A DNA stretch of 64,000 nucleotides from Pseudomonadota bacterium (GCA_021802555.1 JAJZRU010000001.1:186001-250000), one strand, 5' to 3'. Counted from the first letter of the stretch, positions 30,706 through 39,090 are shown. The notes: generated by a model not told the origin, from the letters alone. Made by a program: numbers and translations.

Positions 30706-30734
30706 GGGAATAAAATCGCCCGGGGCGCGGTCTT
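30706..30734 (+). promoter_or_regulatory. ECF-type promoter of the sigma/anti-sigma arm
   Basis: GGGAATA (30706-30712), a 16-bp spacer and GGTCTT (30729-30734) lie 29 bp before the sigma factor start. A GGGAATA-like -35 is known for several ECF groups. The match to the divergent promoter in boxes and spacing suggests autoregulation. Confidence 0.7.
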
Positions 30735-30763
30735 GCTGAATTGGTAAACAGAGGAGCGCGATT

Positions 30764-31336
30764 TTGACCGACCCCGCCAAGATCAGGCGTTTCGAGCAAA
30801 GCGTATTGCCGCACCTCGATGCCGCCTACAATCTGGCCCGCTGGTTGACGTGCAACGCACATGACGCTGAAGACGTGGTGCAGGAGGCCTGTCTGCGCGC
30901 GCTCAAATTTATCGACGGGTTCCGTGGCGGAAACATCCGCTCATGGCTGCTGACCATCGTACGGAATACCTGTTATACCTGGCTGAAGCAAAATCGCCCG
31001 AGCGGAGTGATACTTGGTTTCGATGAAGAGATATATGGCGTGGAAGGAAAAGACGTTATGCCAGGTCTGTTCGCCGCGCCGGAAAACGATCCGGAAGTTT
31101 TGCTGCTGCAGCGCGTTGCCGAAAAACGCCTCAACCAGGCGATTTCCGGATTGCCCCTGGAATTCAGGGAGGTGTTGATTTTGCGGGAGCTGGAGGATCT
31201 GTCGTACAAGGAAATCGCCGGCATCGTCAACATTCCCATGGGTACGGTCATGTCGCGGCTGGCGCGCGCCCGTCGGCTATTGCAACGAGCCCTGGTGCCG
31301 TCGAAGGCCGGGAAAGAGCCTGACCATGAATTGTGA
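30764..31336 (+). CDS. ECF-family RNA polymerase sigma factor
   Basis: The 190-residue protein has sigma region 2 (about 10-80, with DAEDVVQEACLRAL and GGNIRSWLLTIVRN) and region 4 (about 125-178, with LPLEFREVLILRELEDLSYKEIAGIVNIPMGTVMSRLARAR), and lacks regions 1 and 3, as expected for the ECF class. It begins at a TTG (30764) with GAGGAG 7 bp upstream. Its end overlaps the anti-sigma gene by 11 bp. It presumably drives its own operon and the divergent exported genes. The signal is unknown. Confidence 0.93.
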   Translation: MTDPAKIRRFEQSVLPHLDAAYNLARWLTCNAHDAEDVVQEACLRALKFIDGFRGGNIRSWLLTIVRNTCYTWLKQNRPSGVILGFDEEIYGVEGKDVMPGLFAAPENDPEVLLLQRVAEKRLNQAISGLPLEFREVLILRELEDLSYKEIAGIVNIPMGTVMSRLARARRLLQRALVPSKAGKEPDHEL

Positions 31337-32147
31337 CGATGCCCAGCTCCGCCTCCATGCCTACCTGGACGATGAGCTGGGGCCGGTGGAAAGCGCACAG
31401 ATCGGGCAGCATCTCGACCAGTGCCCGAACTGTCTGCCCGTTTACCGGCAGATGCAGGCACTGCGCGCTGCCGTACGCACGCGTACCGCCTACTTTACGG
31501 CACCGGAAGGCCTCGAAACCAGCGTGCGCTCGGCGTTGCGTGCGAACGTTGTCGAGGGTTCTCCTAGGCGCGAGGTGGCCAGAAAGTGGCTTGGATTGGG
31601 TGCGGCGCTGGCGATCACCGTCGTCGCGACCTGGAGCCTGACGCTGCTGCTGTCGGCCCCCGGCGAACAGTCCCGCCTGCTGCGCGAGGTGGTTTCCGAC
31701 CACGTGCGTTCGCTTATGGCCCGGCACCTGACCGACGTTGCATCGTCGGACGAGCACGCCGTCAAACCTTGGTTCAACGGAAAGCTGAATTTTTCTCCGC
31801 CGGTGAGAGATTTGACCACGCAGGGATTCCCGCTGGTCGGCGGCCGTCTGGATTATCTGCACGGGCGACCTGTCGCAGCTTTGGTGTATCGGCATCGCAA
31901 GCACCCCATCAATCTTTTTGTCTGGCCGGCTCCCGCCGGCGCCGCGACGGGAGAGCGGACTTACGCGCGTGAGGGTTATAACGTCGTGCACTGGGTCGGC
32001 GGCGGGATGAATTTTTGGGCAATATCGGATCTCAACCGCAAGGAGCTACAAGCCTTCGCACGCCTGCTCCGACGCCCGGATGTCGGAGAGCCCCCAGTCA
32101 GACTCGTGCCGGGGGCTCAGGATGCAGGGAATGCCCCCAAAAAGTAG
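31326..32147 (+). CDS. Zinc-finger anti-sigma factor, membrane-bound
   Basis: The N-terminus has a ZAS-type anti-sigma domain with the motif His29-x3-Cys33-x2-Cys36 (in QHLDQCPNC), which usually binds zinc and holds the sigma factor. One membrane helix (about 88-112) follows, then a periplasmic domain of about 155 residues (with a PLVGGRLDYLHGRPVAALVYRHRKHPINLFVW segment of the kind often found in ChrR-like or MucA-like sensors). The gene overlaps the sigma gene by 11 bp. Part of its end (32088-32118) can fold into the stem GAGCCCCC/GGGGGCTC. Confidence 0.9.
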   Translation: MNCDDAQLRLHAYLDDELGPVESAQIGQHLDQCPNCLPVYRQMQALRAAVRTRTAYFTAPEGLETSVRSALRANVVEGSPRREVARKWLGLGAALAITVVATWSLTLLLSAPGEQSRLLREVVSDHVRSLMARHLTDVASSDEHAVKPWFNGKLNFSPPVRDLTTQGFPLVGGRLDYLHGRPVAALVYRHRKHPINLFVWPAPAGAATGERTYAREGYNVVHWVGGGMNFWAISDLNRKELQAFARLLRRPDVGEPPVRLVPGAQDAGNAPKK

Positions 32148-32189
32148 ATCTGCCTGAGCAAGCCAACCCCGCGCGCGGATTTTTACGGT

Positions 32190-32218
32190 AACGGACATGG
32201 CGATCCGCCCTGTCCGTT
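32190..32218. promoter_or_regulatory. Hairpin downstream of the anti-sigma gene
   Basis: Arms AACGGACA (32190-32197) and TGTCCGTT (32211-32218) enclose a second stem GGCG-ATC-CGCC. It lies 43 bp after the anti-sigma stop. No T-run follows, so it is not a textbook intrinsic terminator; it may protect the 3' end of the message or serve as an operator. Confidence 0.4.
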
Positions 32219-32580
32219 CATTGTCCGCGGTCGATCATCGTGCCGGCGGCATTGCGCCATCGCCCGCGCAGACCGGCCCCGGGAGAGAAAAAAATACAAC
32301 AGAGAAAAGCTCGGCAGCGCTTGCTCGCCGGCTGCTGCCGTGACGCGGCGGTCTTGATGAAACTAAGCGGCGGTTAATGTCATCGGGAACGTCATGCGTG
32401 GCTGTTGACGCCCCTTGTGGCTGCTTTCGCTCCTGCATTTCCGTTTATCCCGGCGGCGCGCGGCTTTCCCCACCCGCTTCGCCCTTTTGCGGGGCCGCGT
32501 GTGGGCCGCCCATGCGCGCGCGGAGGGGTGCCAAGCGGGGGGCGCCAGTCCGCCGCCCGTCTCGTGGCGCTGGAATTGTA

Positions 32581-32624
32581 GGTAATTACACATTAATTAG
32601 TTAACACTAATTAAGTTAATTACC
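32581..32624. repeat. Nested AT-rich palindrome
   Basis: Outer arms GGTAATTA (32581-32588) and TAATTACC (32617-32624) surround inner arms TTAATTAGT (32593-32601) and ACTAATTAA (32606-32614). A CTTTTTAAT run follows. It could be an AT-rich operator, a terminator-like hairpin or the scar of a lost element. Confidence 0.65.
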
Positions 32625-32946
32625 TTTTTAATCAATAAGATATATTGTTATTAGAATTAAATATAAAGATAAATATGTTCTATGAATACATGCCTGAAGC
32701 CACGGCATGATGAGCCCCGGTGTGCGGCTTGGCGACGGTAGCGCGCAGGGGCCGGGCATGCGTCCGGAGCGTAAGGCAAGGCCGGATTCAAGAGATTGAC
32801 TCGCAGGTTTTCGTTGTCTCCCGCAGGGATGTCCGTGGGGCGCCCCGGCGTCTGCATCGCGCAGGCGCGCGCGTTTCGTTGCGAGCGGCAGATGCGCAAG
32901 CGCGGGCTGGATGCGTGACGGCGTGAGTACGGAGGAATCAACAGGC

Positions 32947-33918
32947 ATGGTGAAAAAAAATTGGGCCAGGGGCGGGCGGTTCCTGGCGCTGCTCTCAACC
33001 TTGTTGCTGGGCGGTTGTTCGTCGCGCAATTTCTGGCTGTTCGACCCCAAGGGGGTGATCTCGCAGACCCAGCTCCACTACATGATCATCGATGTAGTGG
33101 TGAACCTGGCCATCATCGTTCCCACCGGCCTGTTGATCGTGTGGGCGATGTGGCGTTACCGCAAGTCGGCCGGAGCGGCCTACAGCCCGCACTGGTCACA
33201 CTCCAACGCCGTCGAAGCCGTCGTCTGGGGCATTCCCATCCTCACCGTGGCGGTGCTGTCGTATTACTCGGTCAAGGCGATCTATCAGGTCAATCCCTAC
33301 AAGCCCACGGTGCTGGCGAGCGCCGAGGCGGCGCTGGCGCCGCGCCCGCTGGAAATCGACGTGATCGCCACCGATTGGCGCTGGGTGTTCATCTATCCGG
33401 CGCAGCACATCATGTCGGTGGGCAGGCTGGTGATACCGGTGGATACGCCGGTCAAATTCCGCTTGACTTCCACGGCGGTGACCAACGACTTCTACATTCC
33501 GCAACTGGTGGGCATGATCGACGTCATGCCGGGCATGCGCGTCAGGCAGGCGCTCATGGCCAGCCACGCAGGCACGTACGAGGGATTTTCCGCCGACTAC
33601 AGCGGCGCGGGATTCTCCTGGATGAATTTCCAGACCGACGCCGTGCCTTCCGCGCAATTCCAGCAATGGACGCAGCAAGTCCAGCAGGCGCCGCAGCACA
33701 TGGATTATGCGCAGTTCAACCTGTTTGCCAAGCCTGACATCAGCGTCAGCGGCAAGCCGGAATATTTTTCCGATGTCGAACCTGGGCTGTTCGACCATGT
33801 CGTCGGCGAAGTGATGAACGGCAAGGTCTGGCCCACCCCGATGGACATGACGGAAAACATGGTGAAGTACCTGCAGAAGCAGCGTGCGCGCCAGGCGCAG
33901 ATGCAAGGAGAACTTTGA
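32947..33918 (+). CDS. cyoA: Cytochrome bo3-type ubiquinol oxidase subunit II
   Basis: This is subunit II of a heme-copper quinol oxidase in the inner membrane. It is a lipoprotein (lipobox LLGGC, Cys near residue 24) with two membrane helices and a periplasmic cupredoxin domain. The CuA ligands are absent: the segment GTYEGFSADYSGAGFSWMNF matches Escherichia coli CyoA and contains no cysteine, so it accepts electrons from quinol, not cytochrome c. I chose the ATG at 32947 (323 aa) because GGAGG lies upstream at about 32932; the in-frame ATG at 32911 lies before that site. Its stop overlaps cyoB (TGATG). Confidence 0.95.
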   Translation: MVKKNWARGGRFLALLSTLLLGGCSSRNFWLFDPKGVISQTQLHYMIIDVVVNLAIIVPTGLLIVWAMWRYRKSAGAAYSPHWSHSNAVEAVVWGIPILTVAVLSYYSVKAIYQVNPYKPTVLASAEAALAPRPLEIDVIATDWRWVFIYPAQHIMSVGRLVIPVDTPVKFRLTSTAVTNDFYIPQLVGMIDVMPGMRVRQALMASHAGTYEGFSADYSGAGFSWMNFQTDAVPSAQFQQWTQQVQQAPQHMDYAQFNLFAKPDISVSGKPEYFSDVEPGLFDHVVGEVMNGKVWPTPMDMTENMVKYLQKQRARQAQMQGEL

Positions 33919-36011
33919 TGCTGGTGAACCTGCAAGGGCCGTGGAGCCCGCTATTGGGGCGGCTGGCGATGTCGCAGATACCCTACGAGAACCCCATCCT
34001 GGTCGGCACCTTCCTACTGGTGGTCGCCTTGGGCATGGCGATCCTGGGGGCGGTCACGTATTACGGCAAATGGCGCTATCTGTGGCGCGAGTGGCTGACC
34101 ACGGTGGACCATAAGAAGATCGGCATCATGTACATCCTGGTCGGGCTGGTGATGCTGCTGCGCGGCTTCGCCGACGCGGCCATGATACGCAGCCAGCAAG
34201 CCATGGCGGTGGGCCCCGATTCGCCCGGCTACCTCGGGGCGCTGCACGGTTATCTGACGCCGTTCCACTTCGGCCAGATTTATACGGCGCACGGCGTCAT
34301 CATGATCCTGTTCGCCGCCACGCCCATCCTGGTGGGCATCATGAACATCATCGTGCCGCTGCAGGTGGGTGCGCGCGACATGGCCTACCCCTATCTCAAT
34401 GCCGTGGGCCTGTGGCTGACCACCGCCGGCGCGGCGCTGGTGATGACGGCCTTGTTCATCGGCGATTTCGCTCACGCCGGCTGGTTCGGCAGCCTGCCCC
34501 TGAACGAGCTGCCCTACAGCCCGGGCGTGGGCGTGGACTACTGGATCTGGGCCATGCAGTTGAGCAGCGTGGGCACGACCCTGGGCGGCATCAACCTCAT
34601 CGCCACCATCGTCAAGATGCGCGCCCCGGGCATGACCTGGATGCGGCTGCCCATGTTCACCTGGGCGTCGCTGAGCGCCAACATCATCTCCCTGACCTCG
34701 TTTCCGGTGCTCACCGTGAGCCTCGCGCTGCTTACCCTGGACCGCTACCTGGGCACGCATTTCTACACTGCGGGCATGGGCGGCAACCTCATGCTCTATA
34801 ACGACCTGTTCTGGATCTGGGGCCATCCGGAAGTCTATTTCGTGATCCTGCCGGCCTTCGGCATGCTGTCGGAAATCATCCCGGTGTTCTCCGAGAAGAC
34901 GCTGTTCGGCTATACCGGCATGGTGCTCGCATCCTTCGGCATCGCCGGCGTTTCCTGGGGCGTGTGGCTGCACCATTTCTTCACCATGGGGTCGGCGCCG
35001 GATGTCAACGCCTTCTACAGCGTGAGCACCATGCTGGTGGGAATCCCGACCGGCGTGAAAGTGTTCAACTGGCTGTTCACCATGTATCGCGGCCGGCTGC
35101 GCTTCGACCTGCCCATGATCTGGGCCTGCGCCGCCCTGTTCTTCCTGCTGGCGGGCGGCATGACGGGCATGATGAACGCCTTCACCACCAACGATTACAT
35201 GGTGCACAACAGCGTGTTCGTGGTGGCGCACTTCCACCTCATGCTGCTGCTCATCGTCTACGCCATTTTCGGCGCGGTGAACTTCTGGTTCCCCAAGGTG
35301 TTCGGCTTCAAGCTCAACGAACGCTGGGGCAAATGGTTCTTCTGGTTCTTCACCGCCGGCACCGCGACGGTCTTCATTCCCATGTTCACGCTCGGCTTCA
35401 TGGGCATGACGCGGCGCCTGGACTACATCCCCTACACGCAGTGGCAGCCCCTGCTCGACGCCGAAATGGCGGGCATCGTCCTCTACAGCCTGTCGGCGGT
35501 CTATCTGGTGGTGCAGCTCTACGTCAGCCTGCGCGACCGCGCGCTCAACCGCGTCGGCGCCGACCCTTGGGGCACCAGCAGAAGCCTGGAGTGGGCCACC
35601 CCCTCGCCGGTGCCGTTCTACAACTTCGCCTACATCCCGCATGTCAACGCGCGCGACGAATGGGCGTGGCGGCGGGAGAACGGCGTCGCGCAGTTGCGCC
35701 ATGAGCATTACACAGGCATCCACATGCCGCGCAACACCGGCGTTCCGCTGGTGCTGGGCGGGCTGTCCCTGGGCCTGGCCTTCGCCCTGGTGTGGCGCAT
35801 GTGGTGGCTTGCCGCCCTGTGCCTGGCTGGGATCGTGCTCCTGGTCATCATGCGTTCCTTCGCCAGGAACACCGACTACACGGTGCCGCCCGAAGAAGTG
35901 AAGCGCGTCGAAGACGCCGTCTGGGCAGGCGCCTCGGTGCGCGGTGCCGACGGCGTGCGCAGCGGCGCCGGCGGCCTCACCCCGGCGCACGCCCCCTGGG
36001 CGCCCAAGTAA
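33918..36011 (+). CDS. cyoB: Cytochrome bo3-type ubiquinol oxidase subunit I
   Basis: This is the catalytic subunit with low-spin heme, heme-copper centre and proton channels. The 697-residue protein has the usual set of about 15 helices and the motifs WIWGHPEVYF and WLHHFFTMG around the binuclear centre. The quinol-site residues known from Escherichia coli have clear counterparts: Arg82 and Asp86 (RGFAD) and His116 and Gln119 (HFGQ). It overlaps cyoA by one base. Confidence 0.96.
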   Translation: MLVNLQGPWSPLLGRLAMSQIPYENPILVGTFLLVVALGMAILGAVTYYGKWRYLWREWLTTVDHKKIGIMYILVGLVMLLRGFADAAMIRSQQAMAVGPDSPGYLGALHGYLTPFHFGQIYTAHGVIMILFAATPILVGIMNIIVPLQVGARDMAYPYLNAVGLWLTTAGAALVMTALFIGDFAHAGWFGSLPLNELPYSPGVGVDYWIWAMQLSSVGTTLGGINLIATIVKMRAPGMTWMRLPMFTWASLSANIISLTSFPVLTVSLALLTLDRYLGTHFYTAGMGGNLMLYNDLFWIWGHPEVYFVILPAFGMLSEIIPVFSEKTLFGYTGMVLASFGIAGVSWGVWLHHFFTMGSAPDVNAFYSVSTMLVGIPTGVKVFNWLFTMYRGRLRFDLPMIWACAALFFLLAGGMTGMMNAFTTNDYMVHNSVFVVAHFHLMLLLIVYAIFGAVNFWFPKVFGFKLNERWGKWFFWFFTAGTATVFIPMFTLGFMGMTRRLDYIPYTQWQPLLDAEMAGIVLYSLSAVYLVVQLYVSLRDRALNRVGADPWGTSRSLEWATPSPVPFYNFAYIPHVNARDEWAWRRENGVAQLRHEHYTGIHMPRNTGVPLVLGGLSLGLAFALVWRMWWLAALCLAGIVLLVIMRSFARNTDYTVPPEEVKRVEDAVWAGASVRGADGVRSGAGGLTPAHAPWAPK

Positions 36012-36056
36012 GCGGGCCGAGGACTGCATGTACATCAATAAATCGGAGTGGCATCA

Positions 36057-36695
36057 ATGAGCGCATCTGCCAGCGAAACGATCGATCCGGCCCAGGCGCC
36101 CCTGTGGGATCGGAACCATCACGGCCATGACGTGATCGGCACCCGAACCTTCGGCTTCTGGCTCTATATGTTGAGCGACGCCATGATATACGCGGCGCTG
36201 TTCGCCTCCTTCGGCGTGCTGAGCCACGTCATGAACATGGCCGGCGGGCCGATGCCGGGCGACGTCATCCGGCCCGGCTACGCCTATGGCGAGACGCTGG
36301 CCCTGTTCACCAGCGTGCTGGCCTACGGCTATGCCATGGCGGCGCTGCGCCGGGGCCGCGCCGGCGGCGTGGCGGGCGGCCTGTTGGGTGCGATGGTCTT
36401 CGGCGCGGCGTTCCTGGGGCTGGTGGGCAAGGATCTCGGCGACTTGTTTGCGCTGGGCATCACTCCCGAACGCAGCGGCTATCTGTCCATCTTCTTCACT
36501 CTGGTCATCTACCATGCGCTGCACATCGCGGTCGGCCTGCTGTGGATGCTTGTCTCGCTCGTGCAGCTTGCGCGCGAGGGCTTCAGCAGCAACGTGGTTT
36601 ACCGCCTCGTCAACCTCAAGCTGTTCTGGCATTTCCAGGCGGTGGTTTGGGTGTTCGTCTTCGTCTTCGTCTATTTGCAGGGAGTGATTGCATGA
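36057..36695 (+). CDS. cyoC: Cytochrome bo3-type ubiquinol oxidase subunit III
   Basis: A five-helix membrane subunit of 212 residues in the heme-copper oxidase subunit III family. Motifs are FGFWLYMLSDAMIYAALFASF near the N-terminus and FFTLVIYHALHIAVGLLWMLV. The ATG at 36057 has GGAG upstream. The stop overlaps the cyoD start (ATGA), so the two are translationally coupled. Confidence 0.95.
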   Translation: MSASASETIDPAQAPLWDRNHHGHDVIGTRTFGFWLYMLSDAMIYAALFASFGVLSHVMNMAGGPMPGDVIRPGYAYGETLALFTSVLAYGYAMAALRRGRAGGVAGGLLGAMVFGAAFLGLVGKDLGDLFALGITPERSGYLSIFFTLVIYHALHIAVGLLWMLVSLVQLAREGFSSNVVYRLVNLKLFWHFQAVVWVFVFVFVYLQGVIA

Positions 36696-37099
36696 CGCAC
36701 AGTGCAGACAATCCGCTTGAGCACCCGGAAGTCCAGCTGGCGGACGGCCGCGGCTATCTGCTGGTGTATCTGTTTTCCAGCGCGCTCCTCGGCGCCGCCA
36801 CCTGGCTGGTCGCCAAGCAGGCCATGGCGCCGCTCGGGCTGTTTCTTCTCACCACGGCCCTGGCCGGCGTGGTCGTGGTCGCGCAGGGCGTTTTCCTGCT
36901 GCACATGGAGTTTTCCGAAACCCAGCGCTGGCATACGGTGTCCCTGGTGCTCTTCATCCCGCTGTTCATTCTCACCATCGGCCTGTCGTCCTGGATGTTC
37001 CACGGGCTGTATCGGCGAACCATGCTCACGCCCAGGACGGCGGCGCCGGCCGCGGCCGCTTCCGCGGGAGCGCCGGCCATGCCGGGGATGGATCGCTGA
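36692..37099 (+). CDS. cyoD: Cytochrome o ubiquinol oxidase subunit IV
   Basis: A 135-residue membrane protein with three helices (about 22-42, 46-68 and 84-105), as in CyoD, which helps assemble the oxidase core. The tail after residue 110 is rich in Ala and Pro and ends AMPGMDR, which is longer than in Escherichia coli. Start and stop overlap the neighbouring genes by 4 and 1 bases. Confidence 0.9.
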   Translation: MTHSADNPLEHPEVQLADGRGYLLVYLFSSALLGAATWLVAKQAMAPLGLFLLTTALAGVVVVAQGVFLLHMEFSETQRWHTVSLVLFIPLFILTIGLSSWMFHGLYRRTMLTPRTAAPAAAASAGAPAMPGMDR

Positions 37100-38046
37100 T
37101 GTCCGCTCCGCTGCAGCTGAAAGTCGCGCTGCGCGCCGAAGGCCAGACGGCGCCGCGCGGCGCCGTCGAAGGCGAAATGAGCGCAGCCGTGCGCCTGATC
37201 GGCGTCATCATGGCCAGCCTGGTCGCCGCTGCCATGCTGCTGGGGGTGTGGCGCGCGCTGCACGGCCCGCTGGCAGGCAAGGCCGCCTTGGTGGACGGAC
37301 TCTTCCTGACCCAGACCCTGCTTGCCAGCACGCTCATCCTGCTGGGCAGTACGGTCGAAGGCTATGGTTATGGGTTGTCGCTGGGCACCCGCTGGCCCTA
37401 CACGCGCAACATCCTGCTGCTGATGCTGCGCGGCGACCCCGAGGCGGCGCACCGCGTCGTGGCGACGCTGGTCGGCCTGGTGGCGCTCGCGCTGGCCGTG
37501 CTGGCGCCGGGCTGGGCTACCTACAGCGGCCTGGGCCTGGTGGTTGCCACGGCCCTGTTCGGCATGGGCACTTTGTACGTGCTGGCGGGGCGGGCGCCGG
37601 CCCTAGTGCACGGCACGCACGGCCTTCTGGCCTACGGCGTGCTGTTGATCTATCTCGCCGGGCTGACTTTCCCGGGCATGAACTGCTGGACCTATCTGCG
37701 CGCGACTTCGGCCCTGCATCCCCTGCTGCTGACCGTGTTCCTCGGCGGCATGACTACCGGGCAGCGCGGCTTCGGCCAGCCCATCGGGGCGTTCTACAAG
37801 CCGCGCCGCACGGCGCACTGGATGGTGGTGTGCCACGTGCTGGCGGCGCTGTCGGTGGTGGCGACGCTGGGTTGGCTCATGCCGGCCTATCCGGTGGCGT
37901 TTTATATCGCCTTGGCGCAGATATCGGTCGGCTTCCTGCTCTTCCAGGCGGTGAATCTGGCGCCCAAGAACCCGGGCGCAATCGTGCCTTTCCATCAGTT
38001 CGCCGTGCTGCTCATCACCTATGCCATCGTGCTGCAATGGCACTGA
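37099..38046 (+). CDS. Polytopic membrane protein, possible CtaA/COX15-like heme protein
   Basis: This 315-residue protein has about eight membrane helices and several His residues placed at helix ends: AHRVVATLVGL, VHGTHGLLAY, AHWMVVCHVLAAL and PFHQFAVLLITYAIVL. The paired-His layout and the place between cyoD and cyoE recall heme A synthase (CtaA/COX15), but I cannot see a full CtaA motif set. If it is one, the oxidase might carry heme A. A different heme-b membrane protein is the alternative. Its ATG overlaps the cyoD stop. Confidence 0.5.
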   Translation: MSAPLQLKVALRAEGQTAPRGAVEGEMSAAVRLIGVIMASLVAAAMLLGVWRALHGPLAGKAALVDGLFLTQTLLASTLILLGSTVEGYGYGLSLGTRWPYTRNILLLMLRGDPEAAHRVVATLVGLVALALAVLAPGWATYSGLGLVVATALFGMGTLYVLAGRAPALVHGTHGLLAYGVLLIYLAGLTFPGMNCWTYLRATSALHPLLLTVFLGGMTTGQRGFGQPIGAFYKPRRTAHWMVVCHVLAALSVVATLGWLMPAYPVAFYIALAQISVGFLLFQAVNLAPKNPGAIVPFHQFAVLLITYAIVLQWH

Positions 38047-38085
38047 GGCGCGGATCGGGGCAGTAGATCGCGTGAAGGTGCCGGC

Positions 38086-39030
38086 ATGCTGAAGATCGCC
38101 GTTTTGGGGGGCGGCCAGGCGCTGTTGCGCGGCGGCCGCTCGGGCGCCGGCTGGCTGGCGGATTTGCTCGTGCTGGCCAAGGCGCGCGTGGTTTCCATGC
38201 TGGTGTTTACCGCGGCGGTGGGCGAATTTCTGGCGCCGCACGCGTTGCGGCACTGGCAGCCCGCGCTCGCCGGCCTCGTGGGCGTGGCACTGGCCGGGGG
38301 CGCGGGCGGCGTGCTCAACCAGATCGTCGAGCCGGGACTGGATTTGCACATGGCGCGCACGCAGAGACGACCCCTGGTGGCGGGGCGCATCAGCCGCGGC
38401 GGAGCCGTCTTCTATGCCGCGTCCCTGCTGCTGGGCGCAGTCGGCGTGCTTGCCTGGGGCACCAACCCGCTGACGCTGGCGCTGACGCTGGCGGGAACGG
38501 TGGGCTACGGTGTGTTTTACACCCTCTACCTGAAACCCAATACACCCTGGAACATCGTCTGGGGCGGCCTGGCCGGGGCCCTGCCGCCGCTCATCGGCTG
38601 GACCGCCGTCACGGGCCGGGTCGACGCCCTGCCGCTTTCGCTGCTGCTGCTCATCTTCGTCTGGACGCCGGCGCATTTCTGGCCTCTGGCGATACATTGC
38701 CGCGAGGACTACGCCAAGGCATGCATCCCCATGCTGCCGGTAACCCACGGTGTCGAACGCACGCGCCGCGAGGTGCTCCGCTATGCCCTGGCCACCTGGG
38801 TCGTCAGCCTCATCCCGGCCTTGCTCACGGGAGACCTGGTCTATGGCTCCGTCGCCTGGGTTGCCGGCGCCTGGTACGCAGGCATGGCGCGCCGGCTCAA
38901 GCGCCTCCCCATGGGCCCGGGCATGGATCGCTATGCGCGCCGCGTCTTCGTCGCCTCCATCTCCTATCTCATGCTGCTGTTCGCCGCCCTGCTCATGGGC
39001 ACCGTGGCGCGGCGGCTCAATCTGGCGTGA
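38086..39030 (+). CDS. cyoE: Protoheme IX farnesyltransferase (heme O synthase)
   Basis: A UbiA-family membrane enzyme that adds a farnesyl group to heme b to make heme O for the oxidase. The 314-residue protein has about nine helices. The prenyl-diphosphate motif is NQIVEPGLDLHMARTQRRPL; the first acidic position is Glu where Asp is usual. The second motif region is YTLYLKPNTPWNIVWGG. It lies 39 bp after the CtaA-like gene. Confidence 0.93.
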   Translation: MLKIAVLGGGQALLRGGRSGAGWLADLLVLAKARVVSMLVFTAAVGEFLAPHALRHWQPALAGLVGVALAGGAGGVLNQIVEPGLDLHMARTQRRPLVAGRISRGGAVFYAASLLLGAVGVLAWGTNPLTLALTLAGTVGYGVFYTLYLKPNTPWNIVWGGLAGALPPLIGWTAVTGRVDALPLSLLLLIFVWTPAHFWPLAIHCREDYAKACIPMLPVTHGVERTRREVLRYALATWVVSLIPALLTGDLVYGSVAWVAGAWYAGMARRLKRLPMGPGMDRYARRVFVASISYLMLLFAALLMGTVARRLNLA

Positions 39031-39070
39031 ACGGCCGCTGGGGCGCGGCGGCGTCGCGCGCGGCCGGAGT

Positions 39071-39088
39071 ATTCAACCGCAGTTGAAT
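39071..39088. promoter_or_regulatory. Perfect palindrome over the Rrf2-gene ribosome-binding region
   Basis: Arms ATTCAAC (39071-39077) and GTTGAAT (39082-39088) with a 4-bp centre end 2 bp before the Rrf2 start. A bound dimer would block transcription or translation initiation, so autoregulation by the Rrf2 protein is likely. Confidence 0.5.
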
Positions 39089-39090
39089 TG

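Larger units (their letters stand above)
32148..32946. other. Gene-free stretch between the ECF unit and the cyo operon
   Basis: About 800 bp without a convincing gene. It holds a long hairpin (32190-32218), then GC-rich sequence with only weak short frames, then an AT-rich island (about 32575-32690) with nested palindromes. A possible sigma-70 promoter for the cyo operon (TTGTTA at 32645-32650, 17-bp spacer, GATAAA at 32668-32673) lies in the island and would leave a leader of about 270 nt before cyoA. I see no RNA family I can name in the leader. Confidence 0.6.

Noticed and set aside
32377-32604. Short frame in the gap before cyoA
   Set aside because: No ribosome-binding site, odd Cys/Pro/Arg-rich composition and it runs into the AT-rich palindrome.
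34014-36038. Long minus-strand frame antisense to cyoB
   Set aside because: Shadow of cyoB. The product is rich in His, Gln and Arg and has no domain.
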